DNA of 64,000 nucleotides from CAWCPR01 sp963797475 (GCA_963797475.1 CAWCPR010000001.1:930001-994000); one strand, 5' to 3'; shown: positions 23,955 to 31,727, counted from the stretch's first letter. The notes: generated from the sequence alone by a model not told the origin. Program-made: numbers and translations.

Positions 23955-24577
23955 CGCATCTTCTCCCAATCTCTCAATGGAATTTGTATTCGCCGGCCGC
24001 AGGCAAGACACTGCGCAGTGACCCAGCCGTTTTTGCTGCTCCGTTCTTTCGTTTCTTCCAGGTCCTCGACCAGTGTCTCACCACAAGGACAGACGAAACC
24101 ATGTAGCCGGGCCGGGTTGCCCCAGGCAAGCCCGTAATTTGGGATATCGCCCGTCACCACGCTCCCGGACCCGATCATCGCCCATTCCCCAATCGTAATG
24201 CCACAGCGGATCGTTGAATTCGCCCCCAACGCCGCACCCCGCTGGACCAGGGTCTTGCTCAGCACCCAATCCTCTGCGGATTTCAAAGAGCCATCCGGGT
24301 TAATCGCCCGAGGCCGGAGATCGTTCGTAAAACAGACGTGCGGGCCCACAAACACCCCATCTTCTAACCTGACGCCATGATAGACAGAGGTGTAATTTTG
24401 GATTTTTACATTATCTCCGACATGTACCCCGGCATCGATATAAACCCCTTTGCCGATGATGCAATTTTTTCCAATCTCAGCCAGCTCGCGCACCTGGGCT
24501 TGATGCCAGACGCTCGTGCCTTCCGCTATAACCGCTTTTTCGGATACGTCTGCTGTGGGATGAATTCGAACAGCCAT
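23951..24577 (-). CDS. wbpD: N-acetyltransferase (WbpD-like) with C-terminal zinc ribbon
   Basis: A 208-residue left-handed beta-helix protein. The hexapeptide region runs from VSEKAVIAEGTSVWHQAQVR to VVTGDIPNYGLAWGNPARLH, and CFTNDLRPRAINPDG carries the Asn-Asp pair used by WbpD/WlbB to acetylate the 3-amino group of UDP-GlcNAc3N-uronate. After the helix the C-terminal 45 residues contain CPCG and CLACG, four Cys in two pairs spaced about 28 residues apart, which probably bind zinc. WbpD family proteins usually stop near 190 residues, so this tail is an addition; its use (oligomer contact or partner binding) is unknown. It follows the NusG-like gene by 4 bases. Confidence 0.9.
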   Translation of the reverse strand: MAVRIHPTADVSEKAVIAEGTSVWHQAQVRELAEIGKNCIIGKGVYIDAGVHVGDNVKIQNYTSVYHGVRLEDGVFVGPHVCFTNDLRPRAINPDGSLKSAEDWVLSKTLVQRGAALGANSTIRCGITIGEWAMIGSGSVVTGDIPNYGLAWGNPARLHGFVCPCGETLVEDLEETKERSSKNGWVTAQCLACGRRIQIPLRDWEKMR

Positions 24578-24581
24578 AGGC

Positions 24582-25091
24582 TCATTTTTTACGTTCGATC
24601 TGCCCTGATTTTAATTCAAGTGGAACACGGCGCTGGTTGCCCAATAACTCCAATAAAACTCGAACACGCTCTGTTCCAGGGACTCGTGCGTCGAAGATGG
24701 CTTCATAGCCTCGGAAAGGTCCATCACTAATGCGGACAACATCTCCCTGATGCAAACCGTCAAACAATTCCCCGCCTGCCGCGGCAATTTCCTCCACCCG
24801 TTTTCCTATTGCATGGATCAGGTTTTCCGGCACTACCGCTGGCTCGCCGCCGAAGCTGACCAATCCTAAAGCATGCGGCATCCACTGGAAAATCGACAGG
24901 CCGACTGATTCCAGGTCTGCAAATACAAAAAGATAGCCGGGGAAATAAGGACGCACCTTTCGCGAGCGCGGGTTCACCGGATTCACACGCAAGCGTGGGT
25001 AAAAAGCCTCAAAACCGCGCGAGCGAACCTGCCGCCAAACAATATCCTCTTTTCGCGGCTTGCTGCGCAATGCATACCAAAAATGAGCCAT
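24582..25091 (-). CDS. NusG-family specialised elongation factor (RfaH/UpxY-like)
   Basis: A 169-residue protein: an N-terminal NGN domain (FWYALRSKPRKEDIVWRQVR, then FEAFYPRLRVNP and RPYFPGYLFVFADLE) and a C-terminal KOW motif (LHQGDVVRISDGPFRGYEAI). It is not the housekeeping NusG, which normally neighbours secE and ribosomal genes. Paralogues such as RfaH, UpxY and LoaP join RNA polymerase at a leader site and suppress termination across long polysaccharide operons. Here it heads a uniformly oriented cluster of about 25 kb, which strongly suggests that job. The start ATG 25091 has only a weak AAGAAAG upstream. A TGnTAAAAT box lies 66 bases before the ATG. No RfaH ops sequence was seen in its short leader. 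Confidence 0.88.
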   Translation of the reverse strand: MAHFWYALRSKPRKEDIVWRQVRSRGFEAFYPRLRVNPVNPRSRKVRPYFPGYLFVFADLESVGLSIFQWMPHALGLVSFGGEPAVVPENLIHAIGKRVEEIAAAGGELFDGLHQGDVVRISDGPFRGYEAIFDARVPGTERVRVLLELLGNQRRVPLELKSGQIERKK

Positions 25092-25157
25092 GGTTATTCT
25101 TTCTTTTTATCTCCATCACCCGAGGAACTTCTCAGATTTAACTCCCTGGGCTTCGCC

Positions 25158-25163
25158 ATTTTA
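25158..25163 (-). promoter_or_regulatory. Possible extended -10 promoter for the glycan cluster
   Basis: TAAAAT preceded by TGG (TGn) lies 66 bases before the NusG-like start. No good -35 element is found at 16-18 bases. A leader of about 60 bases would result, in which an elongation-factor loading site could lie. Confidence 0.35.
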
Positions 25164-25240
25164 CCACAGGCCGGTATCCCCTCCTACCAACCAGATCGGA
25201 TAAGAGGGTTAGCGCAAACTGTTCCCTGAAACCCTGTGAG

Positions 25241-25999
25241 TCAGGTTACTTGCAAGCCGGTAAAACGCTCCAGCAGACGCTCCACCCCCCATAATGGCAA
25301 TACAAGGATCAAATGGGCTGCCACGCTGATTGCGAAAACAATGGCCACGGCGCGCAAGGCTTTATCCATGGGCGCAGCGAGGTGGGTAAGCAGCCAGGGC
25401 CCTCCACCGGCGAAGAGACTCAAAAGGAGCAAGGAAACAAGGATGAGCCCGAGAGGCAGCCAGGCCCTCCGGTCGGATGGCGAGGGCAGCATGGTACTGC
25501 TAACTGCGAAAATCAGATAAAACCAAAGCCAGAAATCCTGTTTTTCTAACAATGTCTGTACAGATTGTGGTAATGCCGGCAGCCCGCCGGACAGGATCTG
25601 TTCCCAAAGGCTGGAAAGCTCCAGGTGGAATAAGCCGGCGTAGGCGACAAATGCCCCGCCAACCAGCAGCGGAGCCGCGCCGATCAGCGCATCACGCACC
25701 CAATCTGTTGCAGAAGTCTCGACGAACCCAAGCTGCAGTCGCCCATCCGGCATGGGACGCGGCAGGAGTGAAAATCGCCCGGTGCGCACGCCCAGCACCA
25801 ACGCCATTATAAAGTGGCTGAATTCGTGCAGGAACACGCCTGGAAAAAACAGCAAAGAGAAAAGCGCCAGCGCGATTTCGGCCCTGCGGGTGAGCAGTAA
25901 AAAGATCGCCTGCGCCAGGCGGTGCAAGTTGCGTTGAAGTAAAAGGAGTGGCCCCAGCAAAAGCAGGAGCCACATCAAACCCAAGAAATTATCTGGCAT
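25241..25999 (-). CDS. M50-like membrane metallopeptidase
   Basis: A 252-residue protein with about six hydrophobic segments. The zinc motif HEFSH is at residues 58-62 at the end of the second segment (FFPGVFLHEFSHFIMALVLG), as in site-2 protease-like enzymes. A second metal-ligand motif is not clear; SSTMLPSPSDRRAW before the fifth segment may be its counterpart. There is no PDZ or CBS domain. Such compact proteins are annotated as M50 family in Chloroflexota; the substrate is unknown. It lies between tpiA and the NusG-like gene on the same strand, 66 bases after tpiA. Confidence 0.78.
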   Translation of the reverse strand: MPDNFLGLMWLLLLLGPLLLLQRNLHRLAQAIFLLLTRRAEIALALFSLLFFPGVFLHEFSHFIMALVLGVRTGRFSLLPRPMPDGRLQLGFVETSATDWVRDALIGAAPLLVGGAFVAYAGLFHLELSSLWEQILSGGLPALPQSVQTLLEKQDFWLWFYLIFAVSSTMLPSPSDRRAWLPLGLILVSLLLLSLFAGGGPWLLTHLAAPMDKALRAVAIVFAISVAAHLILVLPLWGVERLLERFTGLQVT

Positions 26000-26065
26000 C
26001 GAAGCGATTATCGCCTGGTAAAGCCATGATCCGGAAGGCAGCGCCTTTTTACCTGGTTTTCCCGT

Positions 26066-26839
26066 TTAGCTGCTGGCAGCTTGCACGATATGAGAAAACT
26101 CAACCGCCTTCAGGCTGGCGCCTCCAACTAAGGCGCCATCGATCTCTGGCTGGTGAAAGAATTCGGCAGCATTATTGGCTTTGACGGAACCGCCGTACAA
26201 AATACGAACCGCCTGGGCAAACGGCTCACCGTACAGGTCGGCTATGGAAGGCCGGATCACATCCGCTAATACTGCATTTGCGCCTTCCGGCGTTGCCGCC
26301 CGGCCTGTCCCTATCGCCCAAACGGGTTCGTAAGCGAGGACAAGGGCGCTGCCGCCTTCCAGGGCCTGGCCTGTGAAACCCAATCCTTTCAGACCTTCGT
26401 GCACCTGTCTGGAAACCACATCCGCTGTACGGCCGGATTCGTTCTCGGCCAGGGTTTCACCGACACATACGATAGGGACCAGGTTATGCGCTAATGCGGA
26501 TTGCACCTTTAGGTTAACGGTCTCGTCAGTCTCCCCAAAGTATGCTCGCCGCTCCGAATGGCCCAGGATGACGAAGCGGCAAAATTCTGCAATCATTGGC
26601 GGGGAGATCTCGCCGGTATAAGCCCCAGAATCCTCCCAATACATATTCTGGGCGCCCAAACCGATATCGGTCCCTTCCAATAGGGCAGCGATCGCCAATA
26701 GGGATGTAAAAGGTGGGCAAAGGACTTTCTCGACGCCAGACACAGTTTGTAAACCCGGCACCAATTCTGAGACGAGTTGGCGGGCTTCTGCCACTGTTTT
26801 ATACATTTTCCAATTTCCGGCAACGAACGGTTTACGCAT
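26066..26839 (-). CDS. tpiA: Triosephosphate isomerase
   Basis: A 257-residue TIM barrel. The start MRKPFVAGNWKMYKT is at ATG 26839, after GAGGAA at good spacing; a start four codons earlier is possible but less likely. N-G-K residues of the active site (Asn9, Lys11), FVILGHSERRAYFGE with the catalytic His, LAYEPVWAIGTGRAATPEGA with the catalytic Glu and mobile loop 6, and ILYGGSVKANNAAEF are all present. It interconverts dihydroxyacetone phosphate and glyceraldehyde 3-phosphate in the cytoplasm. It follows pgk by 18 bases once the pgk frame is repaired, in a gap-pgk-tpi operon. Confidence 0.98.
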   Translation of the reverse strand: MRKPFVAGNWKMYKTVAEARQLVSELVPGLQTVSGVEKVLCPPFTSLLAIAALLEGTDIGLGAQNMYWEDSGAYTGEISPPMIAEFCRFVILGHSERRAYFGETDETVNLKVQSALAHNLVPIVCVGETLAENESGRTADVVSRQVHEGLKGLGFTGQALEGGSALVLAYEPVWAIGTGRAATPEGANAVLADVIRPSIADLYGEPFAQAVRILYGGSVKANNAAEFFHQPEIDGALVGGASLKAVEFSHIVQAASS

Positions 26840-26910
26840 GAAATTCCTCATTCCCTTCTACTTATCCTGAAGTGCAGCCAGGCCGGGAAGGACAATCCCC
26901 TCTAACATCT

Positions 26911-28032
26911 CTAACGAGGCCCCCCCCCTGTTGAGATATGCGTGATTTTGTCGCTAAGACCTGCCTGGTTCACCGCTGCAACAAAATCGCCGCCGCCGAT
27001 GATCGATGTCGCCCCACTTTCGGCTACCGACTTGGCGACTCCAATTGTGCCCTCGGCAAAGCGTGGGAATTCGAAGACGCCCATCGGACCATTCCAGACC
27101 ACTGTGCTTGCACCGCTAATTGTCTTGGAATAAGCTGCTACCGTTTGCGGGCCAATATCCAAAATGCGCCATCCGTCTGGCACTGGCCCCATTGCCATAA
27201 CTTTTCTATCCGCATCTGCCTCAAACCGGTCGGCGATCACTACATCCACAGGCAGCCGTAAGCGGCTGCCGCCTTCCTGTAAAAGCTGGCGGGCAGTATC
27301 CAATACTTCCTCTTCCACAAGGGAATCGCCCACCGGGTAACCCTGGGATTTAAAGAAGGTGTTTGCCATACCGCCGCCGATAAGGATCTGGTTGGCCTTC
27401 TGAAGCAGATTGCGAATCACGCCAATTTTATCGCTGATCTTTGCGCCCCCCAGAATCGCGATAAAAGGATGCTTCGGATTGGAAATCGCCTCGCCGAGAT
27501 ATTTTATCTCTTCTTCCATTAAAAATCCGGCGACAGCCGGCAAGTAGTGCGCCACGCCCTCGGTAGATGCGTGCGCCCGGTGGGCTGAACCGAAAGCGTC
27601 GTCTACGTAAATGTCTGCCAGCGCTGCCAACTGGCGAGCCATCTCTGGGTCGTTCTTGGTCTCGCCGGCATGAAAGCGGGTGTTCTCCAACAACAAGATT
27701 TCCCCTGGTTTCAACGCTTTCGCGGCTTTCTCAGCAACCGGACCGACGCAATCTTCTGCGAAAGCAACCGGCTTCCCCATAAGTTTGCTGAGGTGGTCGG
27801 CAACCGGGCGAAGCGAATACTCTGGTTTAGGCTCTCCTTTTGGGCGACCCAGGTGCGAGCACAATATCAGGGCCGCGCCCTGATCTAGCAAATAATTCAA
27901 TGTCGGGAGCGCCGCACGAATACGTGTGTCGTCGCCAACTTGGCCGTCTTTTACCGGCACATTAAAATCAACCCGCACCAGGACGCGCTTGCCTTTTACA
28001 TCGATATCCTTGATTGTTTTTTTATTGAACAT
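26911..28032 (-). CDS. pgk: Phosphoglycerate kinase, C-terminus frameshifted
   Basis: A 373-residue frame with all PGK landmarks: RVLVRVDFNVPVKDGQVGDD, LILCSHLGRPKGE, LLENTRFHAGE, FIAILGGAKISDKIGVIRNL and VWNGPMGVFEFPRFAEGT. It ends early in ITHISTGGG-PR. The family normally continues STGGGASLE-x-LEG. On the minus strand the tract after ACA has nine G; with ten, the reading becomes ASLEMLEGIVLPGLAALQDK and stops at 26858, giving 391 residues, the usual length. The lost tail forms the last helix and part of the closing hinge region. The enzyme transfers phosphate between 1,3-bisphosphoglycerate and ADP. GGAGG lies before the ATG; a long hairpin separates it from gap. Confidence 0.93.
   Translation of the reverse strand: MFNKKTIKDIDVKGKRVLVRVDFNVPVKDGQVGDDTRIRAALPTLNYLLDQGAALILCSHLGRPKGEPKPEYSLRPVADHLSKLMGKPVAFAEDCVGPVAEKAAKALKPGEILLLENTRFHAGETKNDPEMARQLAALADIYVDDAFGSAHRAHASTEGVAHYLPAVAGFLMEEEIKYLGEAISNPKHPFIAILGGAKISDKIGVIRNLLQKANQILIGGGMANTFFKSQGYPVGDSLVEEEVLDTARQLLQEGGSRLRLPVDVVIADRFEADADRKVMAMGPVPDGWRILDIGPQTVAAYSKTISGASTVVWNGPMGVFEFPRFAEGTIGVAKSVAESGATSIIGGGDFVAAVNQAGLSDKITHISTGGGPR
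26920..26928 (-). repeat. Nine-base G tract inside pgk
   Basis: A run of nine C on the plus strand (G on the coding strand). Gaining one base restores the full pgk reading frame, so this tract is either a miscalled homopolymer or a length-variable site. Confidence 0.85.
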
Positions 28033-28051
28033 GCTTCGGACCTCCCATAAT

Positions 28052-28087
28052 ATGCGGGCTGCAGTTAATGGTCCCGGCAGCCCGCAT
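28052..28087 (-). terminator. Strong hairpin between gap and pgk
   Basis: ATGCGGGCTGC (28052-28062) pairs perfectly with GCAGCCCGCAT (28077-28087) around a 14-base loop. It is 25 bases after the gap stop and 19 before the pgk ATG. No T-run follows, so transcription probably reads through; a role in mRNA processing or in setting different gap and pgk levels is more likely than full termination. Confidence 0.55.
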
Positions 28088-28112
28088 AAAATCTTTCCAA
28101 GCCAGAAAAGTC

Positions 28113-29168
28113 CTACAGGCTTTTCGCCATTAGCGCTGCTAAATCAGCGGTGCGAACCGAGTAACCCCACTCGTTATCGTACCAGGCTACGACCTTCACA
28201 AATGTGCTTTCGCCTTTCCCTAGCACCATAGTGAATGGGAGATCCACGGAAGAGCTGAAAGGATTACCCTTATAGTCGATGCTGACGAGAGGCTCATCCA
28301 CCGCGTCCAGGATGCCTTTCATTGGCCCGGCCGCAGCATCGCGGAAAGCCTGATGCAAATTCTCGGTAGTTGTAGCTGTCTCAACTTCAACGGTCAGGTC
28401 GATCACCGACACGGTAGAAGTCGGCACCCGCAAAGCATAGCCATCGATTTTCCCTTCCAGGTCGGGAATAACGAGCTTCAAGGCCCTGGCGGCGCCAGTG
28501 GTTGTTGGGATAATATTTAACGCAGCAGCGCGCGCCCGGCGCAGGTCGCTGTGGGGTAAATCCAAAATTTTCTGATCGTTGGTATATGAGTGAATGGTCG
28601 TCATAAAACCGCGTACGATCTTAAACTTGTCATGGACAACTTTCGTCGCCGGGGCAAGCCCATTCGTGGTGCAAGAGGCATTCGAGACCACGTTGTGGAT
28701 CTTAGGGTCGTATTTGTCGTCATTCACACCTAAAACAATGGTGATATCTTCACCTTGCGAAGGCGCTGAGATGATCACTTTTTTAGCCCCGCCTTTAGTG
28801 ATATGGTTTTCTGCGCCTTTAACCTCTTTACCTTTTTTATTGACGCCGTCTTTTTTTATCGTGAAGAGACCGGTGCTCTCCACAACGATTTCGACGCCCA
28901 GACTGCTCCAGGGAATGTTTCCGGGGTCGGTCTCGCGAAATACCTTAACCGGTTTCCCGTCGACCAGCAGCTCGCCATCGCCGACTTTTACTTCCCCCTC
29001 AAAGCGGCCATAGTTGGAGTCATATTTTAGTAAGTGTGCCATCGTCGGTAGATCGCCGATGTCATTAAAAGCAACCACTTCAAGTTCATTGGAATGGTAA
29101 TCACGGATTGCTTTTAAAACCTGCCGGCCAATGCGGCCAAACCCATTGATACCCACGCGTACTGTCAT
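28113..29168 (-). CDS. gap: Glyceraldehyde-3-phosphate dehydrogenase, type I
   Basis: A 351-residue enzyme. VRVGINGFGRIGRQVLKAIR binds NAD, SNASCTTNGLAPATKV carries the catalytic Cys near residue 155, and the TTIHSYTNDQKILDLPHSDL, RAAALNIIPTTTGAAR and WYDNEWGYSVRTADL motifs are intact. It oxidises glyceraldehyde 3-phosphate with phosphate and NAD to 1,3-bisphosphoglycerate. A run VKGAENHITKGGAKKVIIS matches the usual form. The insertion KKDGVNKKGKEVKG near residue 105 is slightly longer than in many species. The ATG follows AGGAGG at 6 bases, the strongest ribosome site in the window, in keeping with high expression. It is the first gene of the gap-pgk-tpi operon. Confidence 0.98.
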   Translation of the reverse strand: MTVRVGINGFGRIGRQVLKAIRDYHSNELEVVAFNDIGDLPTMAHLLKYDSNYGRFEGEVKVGDGELLVDGKPVKVFRETDPGNIPWSSLGVEIVVESTGLFTIKKDGVNKKGKEVKGAENHITKGGAKKVIISAPSQGEDITIVLGVNDDKYDPKIHNVVSNASCTTNGLAPATKVVHDKFKIVRGFMTTIHSYTNDQKILDLPHSDLRRARAAALNIIPTTTGAARALKLVIPDLEGKIDGYALRVPTSTVSVIDLTVEVETATTTENLHQAFRDAAAGPMKGILDAVDEPLVSIDYKGNPFSSSVDLPFTMVLGKGESTFVKVVAWYDNEWGYSVRTADLAALMAKSL

Positions 29169-29341
29169 TTTAGCCTCCTGAAAAGATTTTTTTATATAGT
29201 TATTGAGTTACGTCTTTCATTTTAATTAGGCGTCCCCCCGTCTGACATCACATATTTTATCCTTAATTTCTAAAATTGATTCATCCTGCAGTTCGCAGGC
29301 ACGGCCGGCATCCTTCAATTAGCTCTACAATGCGGCAAACA

Positions 29342-30688
29342 CTATTCTACCAAAGGTCCGGTTCGTTCTTGGTATAAATCCATAATGACTTGTGCCAGTT
29401 TTTGTGGATCGTGGCGCCAGGGGTGGAGCGCATCAATCAAATCTGCGCCATACACCGCATGATCCTCCTCCAACTCTGCTTCAGCCAGGACCCAAGAGAT
29501 TCCCTCTGGGAGCGTCCCATCACAGCGGGTGTTTGTGACAACCACATCAAACAATCCTCCACCCACGTGATCTTCCAGGGCGCGAACGTGATCTCCACAG
29601 GTATATCCTTCAGTCTCGCCCAGTTGGGAGGCGACATTGCAAACGTAGATTTTCAATGCCCGGCTGGCGCGAATCGCCTCACTGAGGTCAGGAACCAATA
29701 AATTAGGCAAAATACTGGTATATAAGCTGCCAGGCCCAACGACAATTAGTTCGGCTGCTAGGATATCCTGGATCGCTTGCGGGAAGGCTGGGGGGTTACT
29801 CGGCTCCAGCCATACCCGCCTGACCCTGCCCGTGCTTCTCGGGATTTGGCTCTCGCCTTCCACCCGGATCTCACTCATTGCATGCGGTAGCATCACATCT
29901 GCTACCAGTTGCACGTTATGCAAGGTGGAAGGTAAAACGCGACCGTACACAGCCAGTACTCGTCCCGACTCTGCCACAGCCTCCTCAAAGCTGCCGGTTA
30001 TCTCAGCCAGCGCGCTGATAAAAAGATTCCCAAATGAATGGCCATCCAGCCCCGCAGTGCCGTTTGGAAAGCGGTATTGGAATAATTGGCCCATCAAGGC
30101 CTCATCGTTGGAAAGCGCCGCCAGACAGTTGCGTATATCGCCAGGAGGGAGAATCCCGATATCTTTTCGCAGTCTTCCCGAAGAACCCCCATCGTCAGCC
30201 ACTGTCACTACGGCAGTAATGTTATGGGTATGCAGTTTCATACCACGCAACAACGTGGCGAGGCCATGTCCCCCACCGATCGCCACCATCCGCGGGCCGC
30301 GCTCACGCTGGCGATGCAAGCGTAAAGTGTCCACAACCCGGCTGCCGCCCGGCCGCAGAAAAGGCGACATCACCGAACGGCTTACTTCCCACACCCCGAA
30401 AAGGATCGAGCTTAACCCAAGGCCGCCAAAAATCAAGGCGCGCAGGGGACGCGGCAGAAATCGCAATGAGGAGATCGATAATAATTGCAGCCACCACGCA
30501 TCGTCGGGGGTGGTCCTGTATACCTCCAAAATAAGTACCGCTAGCCCCACCCCAATCAGGGTTGTGCCCAGTAGAATAAAAATAAACCAGCGCTTAACCC
30601 CCAGGCCAGGCACCAACCAATCCAGTCGGGGTATAAGGTTACCCAGCACGCGCCGAAACCAGGTCCTATTCTTGTCAGTCATTTCCAC
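29342..30688 (-). CDS. yvcK: YvcK/CofD-like gluconeogenesis factor with membrane anchor
   Basis: A 448-residue protein. The C-terminal 320 residues are YvcK-type: PRMVAIGGGHGLATLLRGMK, VVTVADDGGSSGRLRKDIG, LPPGDIRNCLAALSN and VVGPGSLYTSILPNL. YvcK binds UDP-sugars and links carbon status to cell-wall precursor synthesis in Firmicutes. The first 115 residues are extra and contain two hydrophobic segments (RWFIFILLGTTLIGVGLAVL and LRALIFGGLGLSSILFGVWE), so this form is membrane-tethered. A GTG at 30688 or ATG at 30682 is the start; the -10 box at 30694 lies so close that the mRNA would have almost no leader. It is divergent from the ROK kinase. Confidence 0.9.
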   Translation of the reverse strand: MEMTDKNRTWFRRVLGNLIPRLDWLVPGLGVKRWFIFILLGTTLIGVGLAVLILEVYRTTPDDAWWLQLLSISSLRFLPRPLRALIFGGLGLSSILFGVWEVSRSVMSPFLRPGGSRVVDTLRLHRQRERGPRMVAIGGGHGLATLLRGMKLHTHNITAVVTVADDGGSSGRLRKDIGILPPGDIRNCLAALSNDEALMGQLFQYRFPNGTAGLDGHSFGNLFISALAEITGSFEEAVAESGRVLAVYGRVLPSTLHNVQLVADVMLPHAMSEIRVEGESQIPRSTGRVRRVWLEPSNPPAFPQAIQDILAAELIVVGPGSLYTSILPNLLVPDLSEAIRASRALKIYVCNVASQLGETEGYTCGDHVRALEDHVGGGLFDVVVTNTRCDGTLPEGISWVLAEAELEEDHAVYGADLIDALHPWRHDPQKLAQVIMDLYQERTGPLVE

Positions 30689-30693
30689 AAGAT

Positions 30694-30722
30694 AATATAG
30701 CAGTGTTTATGTAACTCGTCAA
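30694..30722 (-). promoter_or_regulatory. Strong promoter for yvcK, near-leaderless
   Basis: TTGACG (30717-30722) and TATATT (30694-30699) are 17 bases apart, five of six matches each, and TGC precedes the -10 box. The expected start point is at or within a few bases of the GTG/ATG start. It overlaps the divergent ROK promoter, so the two may compete. Confidence 0.65.
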
Positions 30723-30732
30723 CGAGATAATA

Positions 30733-30741
30733 TGCTATACT
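30733..30741 (+). promoter_or_regulatory. Extended -10 promoter for the ROK kinase, leaderless
   Basis: TGCTATACT fits the TGnTATAAT extended -10. The box ends seven bases before the ATG at 30749, so transcription would begin at the start codon itself. No convincing -35 box is present. Confidence 0.55.
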
Positions 30742-30748
30742 TTAAAAC

Positions 30749-31723
30749 ATGAGCTTGTATATCGCTGTTGATATCGGTGGAACGCAAATGCGCGCCGCCT
30801 GTTACTCCTCAGAAAGTAAAAATCCCCTCCACTTGAATCGAACCGCGACCCAGGGAGGAAATCGCTCCCCACTTGACCGCCTGATAGACCTGATCGATTC
30901 TGTCTGGCCTGAGGGCAGTCCGGTTGAAGCCATTGGCGCGGCTGCTCCCGGGCCTTCCGATCCTTACCAGGGCGTTATTTTGGAATCGCCCAACATCCCG
31001 GAATGGAACGGATTGCCTCTCCGAAAACGCCTGGAAGAACATTTCAATGCCCCGGTATTCCTGGGAAATGATGCCAACCTTGCTGCTCTGGCAGAATGGA
31101 AGTTCGGAGCCGGGCAAGGACATCACCACCTGATCTACATGACCGTCAGCACGGGTATCGGCGGCGGCATCATCGTCGACGATCGATTAATTCTCGGTAA
31201 GAATGGTCTGGCAGGAGAACTGGGGCACGTCACCGTTTTAGTAGATGGTCCGGTTTGCGGCTGTGGACAACGAGGCCACCTGGAGGCTGTCGCTTCGGGC
31301 ATCGCCATCGCTCGCTGGGTACAGCACCAGGTTACTATCGGCGTCGTTTCCAGCCTGTCGACCGACTTGCCCGTAACTGCCAAAAAGATCGCCCTGGCTG
31401 CTCAGAGAGGCGATGCGCTTGCAATTGCCGCATTAGAACGGGCCGGCTCCTATATCGGTCAGTCCCTAGCCGATTACTTGCACATCTTCAATCCATCCAT
31501 GGTTATTATTGGCGGCGGCGTCTCACTCAGCGGTCGATTATTACTCGAACCTATTTACAAATCTTTAAAAGATCATGTACTCTCGCCGCATTATCTCGAA
31601 AATTTCGTCCTCACCCGAGCGGAATTGGGCGATGAAGCTGGATTGATCGGTGCACTTACACTGGCGCAATCCTCAACGGCTGCCCGCCCTTTGGAAGTTT
31701 CTCAAAACCCGGCTGCAGATTGA
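30749..31723 (+). CDS. ROK-family sugar kinase (glucokinase-like)
   Basis: A 324-residue kinase: N-terminal phosphate-binding AVDIGGTQMRAACY, the sugar-binding ESPNIPEWNGLPL, FLGNDANLAALAEWKFGAG with the catalytic Asp, and STGIGGGIIVDDRL. The ROK zinc cluster is GELGHVTVLVDGP, then CGCGQRGHLEAVASG: the third Cys of the usual C-x-C-x4-C pattern is replaced by His, which can still bind zinc. It probably phosphorylates glucose or a related hexose with ATP. It appears to be translated from a leaderless transcript and is followed by recJ five bases later. Confidence 0.9.
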   Translation: MSLYIAVDIGGTQMRAACYSSESKNPLHLNRTATQGGNRSPLDRLIDLIDSVWPEGSPVEAIGAAAPGPSDPYQGVILESPNIPEWNGLPLRKRLEEHFNAPVFLGNDANLAALAEWKFGAGQGHHHLIYMTVSTGIGGGIIVDDRLILGKNGLAGELGHVTVLVDGPVCGCGQRGHLEAVASGIAIARWVQHQVTIGVVSSLSTDLPVTAKKIALAAQRGDALAIAALERAGSYIGQSLADYLHIFNPSMVIIGGGVSLSGRLLLEPIYKSLKDHVLSPHYLENFVLTRAELGDEAGLIGALTLAQSSTAARPLEVSQNPAAD

Positions 31724-31727
31724 ATAA

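Noticed and set aside
29285..29299. CCTGC/GCAGG hairpin after yvcK
   Set aside because: Five base pairs only and weak downstream T content; not convincing.
29832..30695. 287-codon plus-strand frame opposite yvcK
   Set aside because: Ser/Arg/Pro-rich shadow of a well-supported gene.
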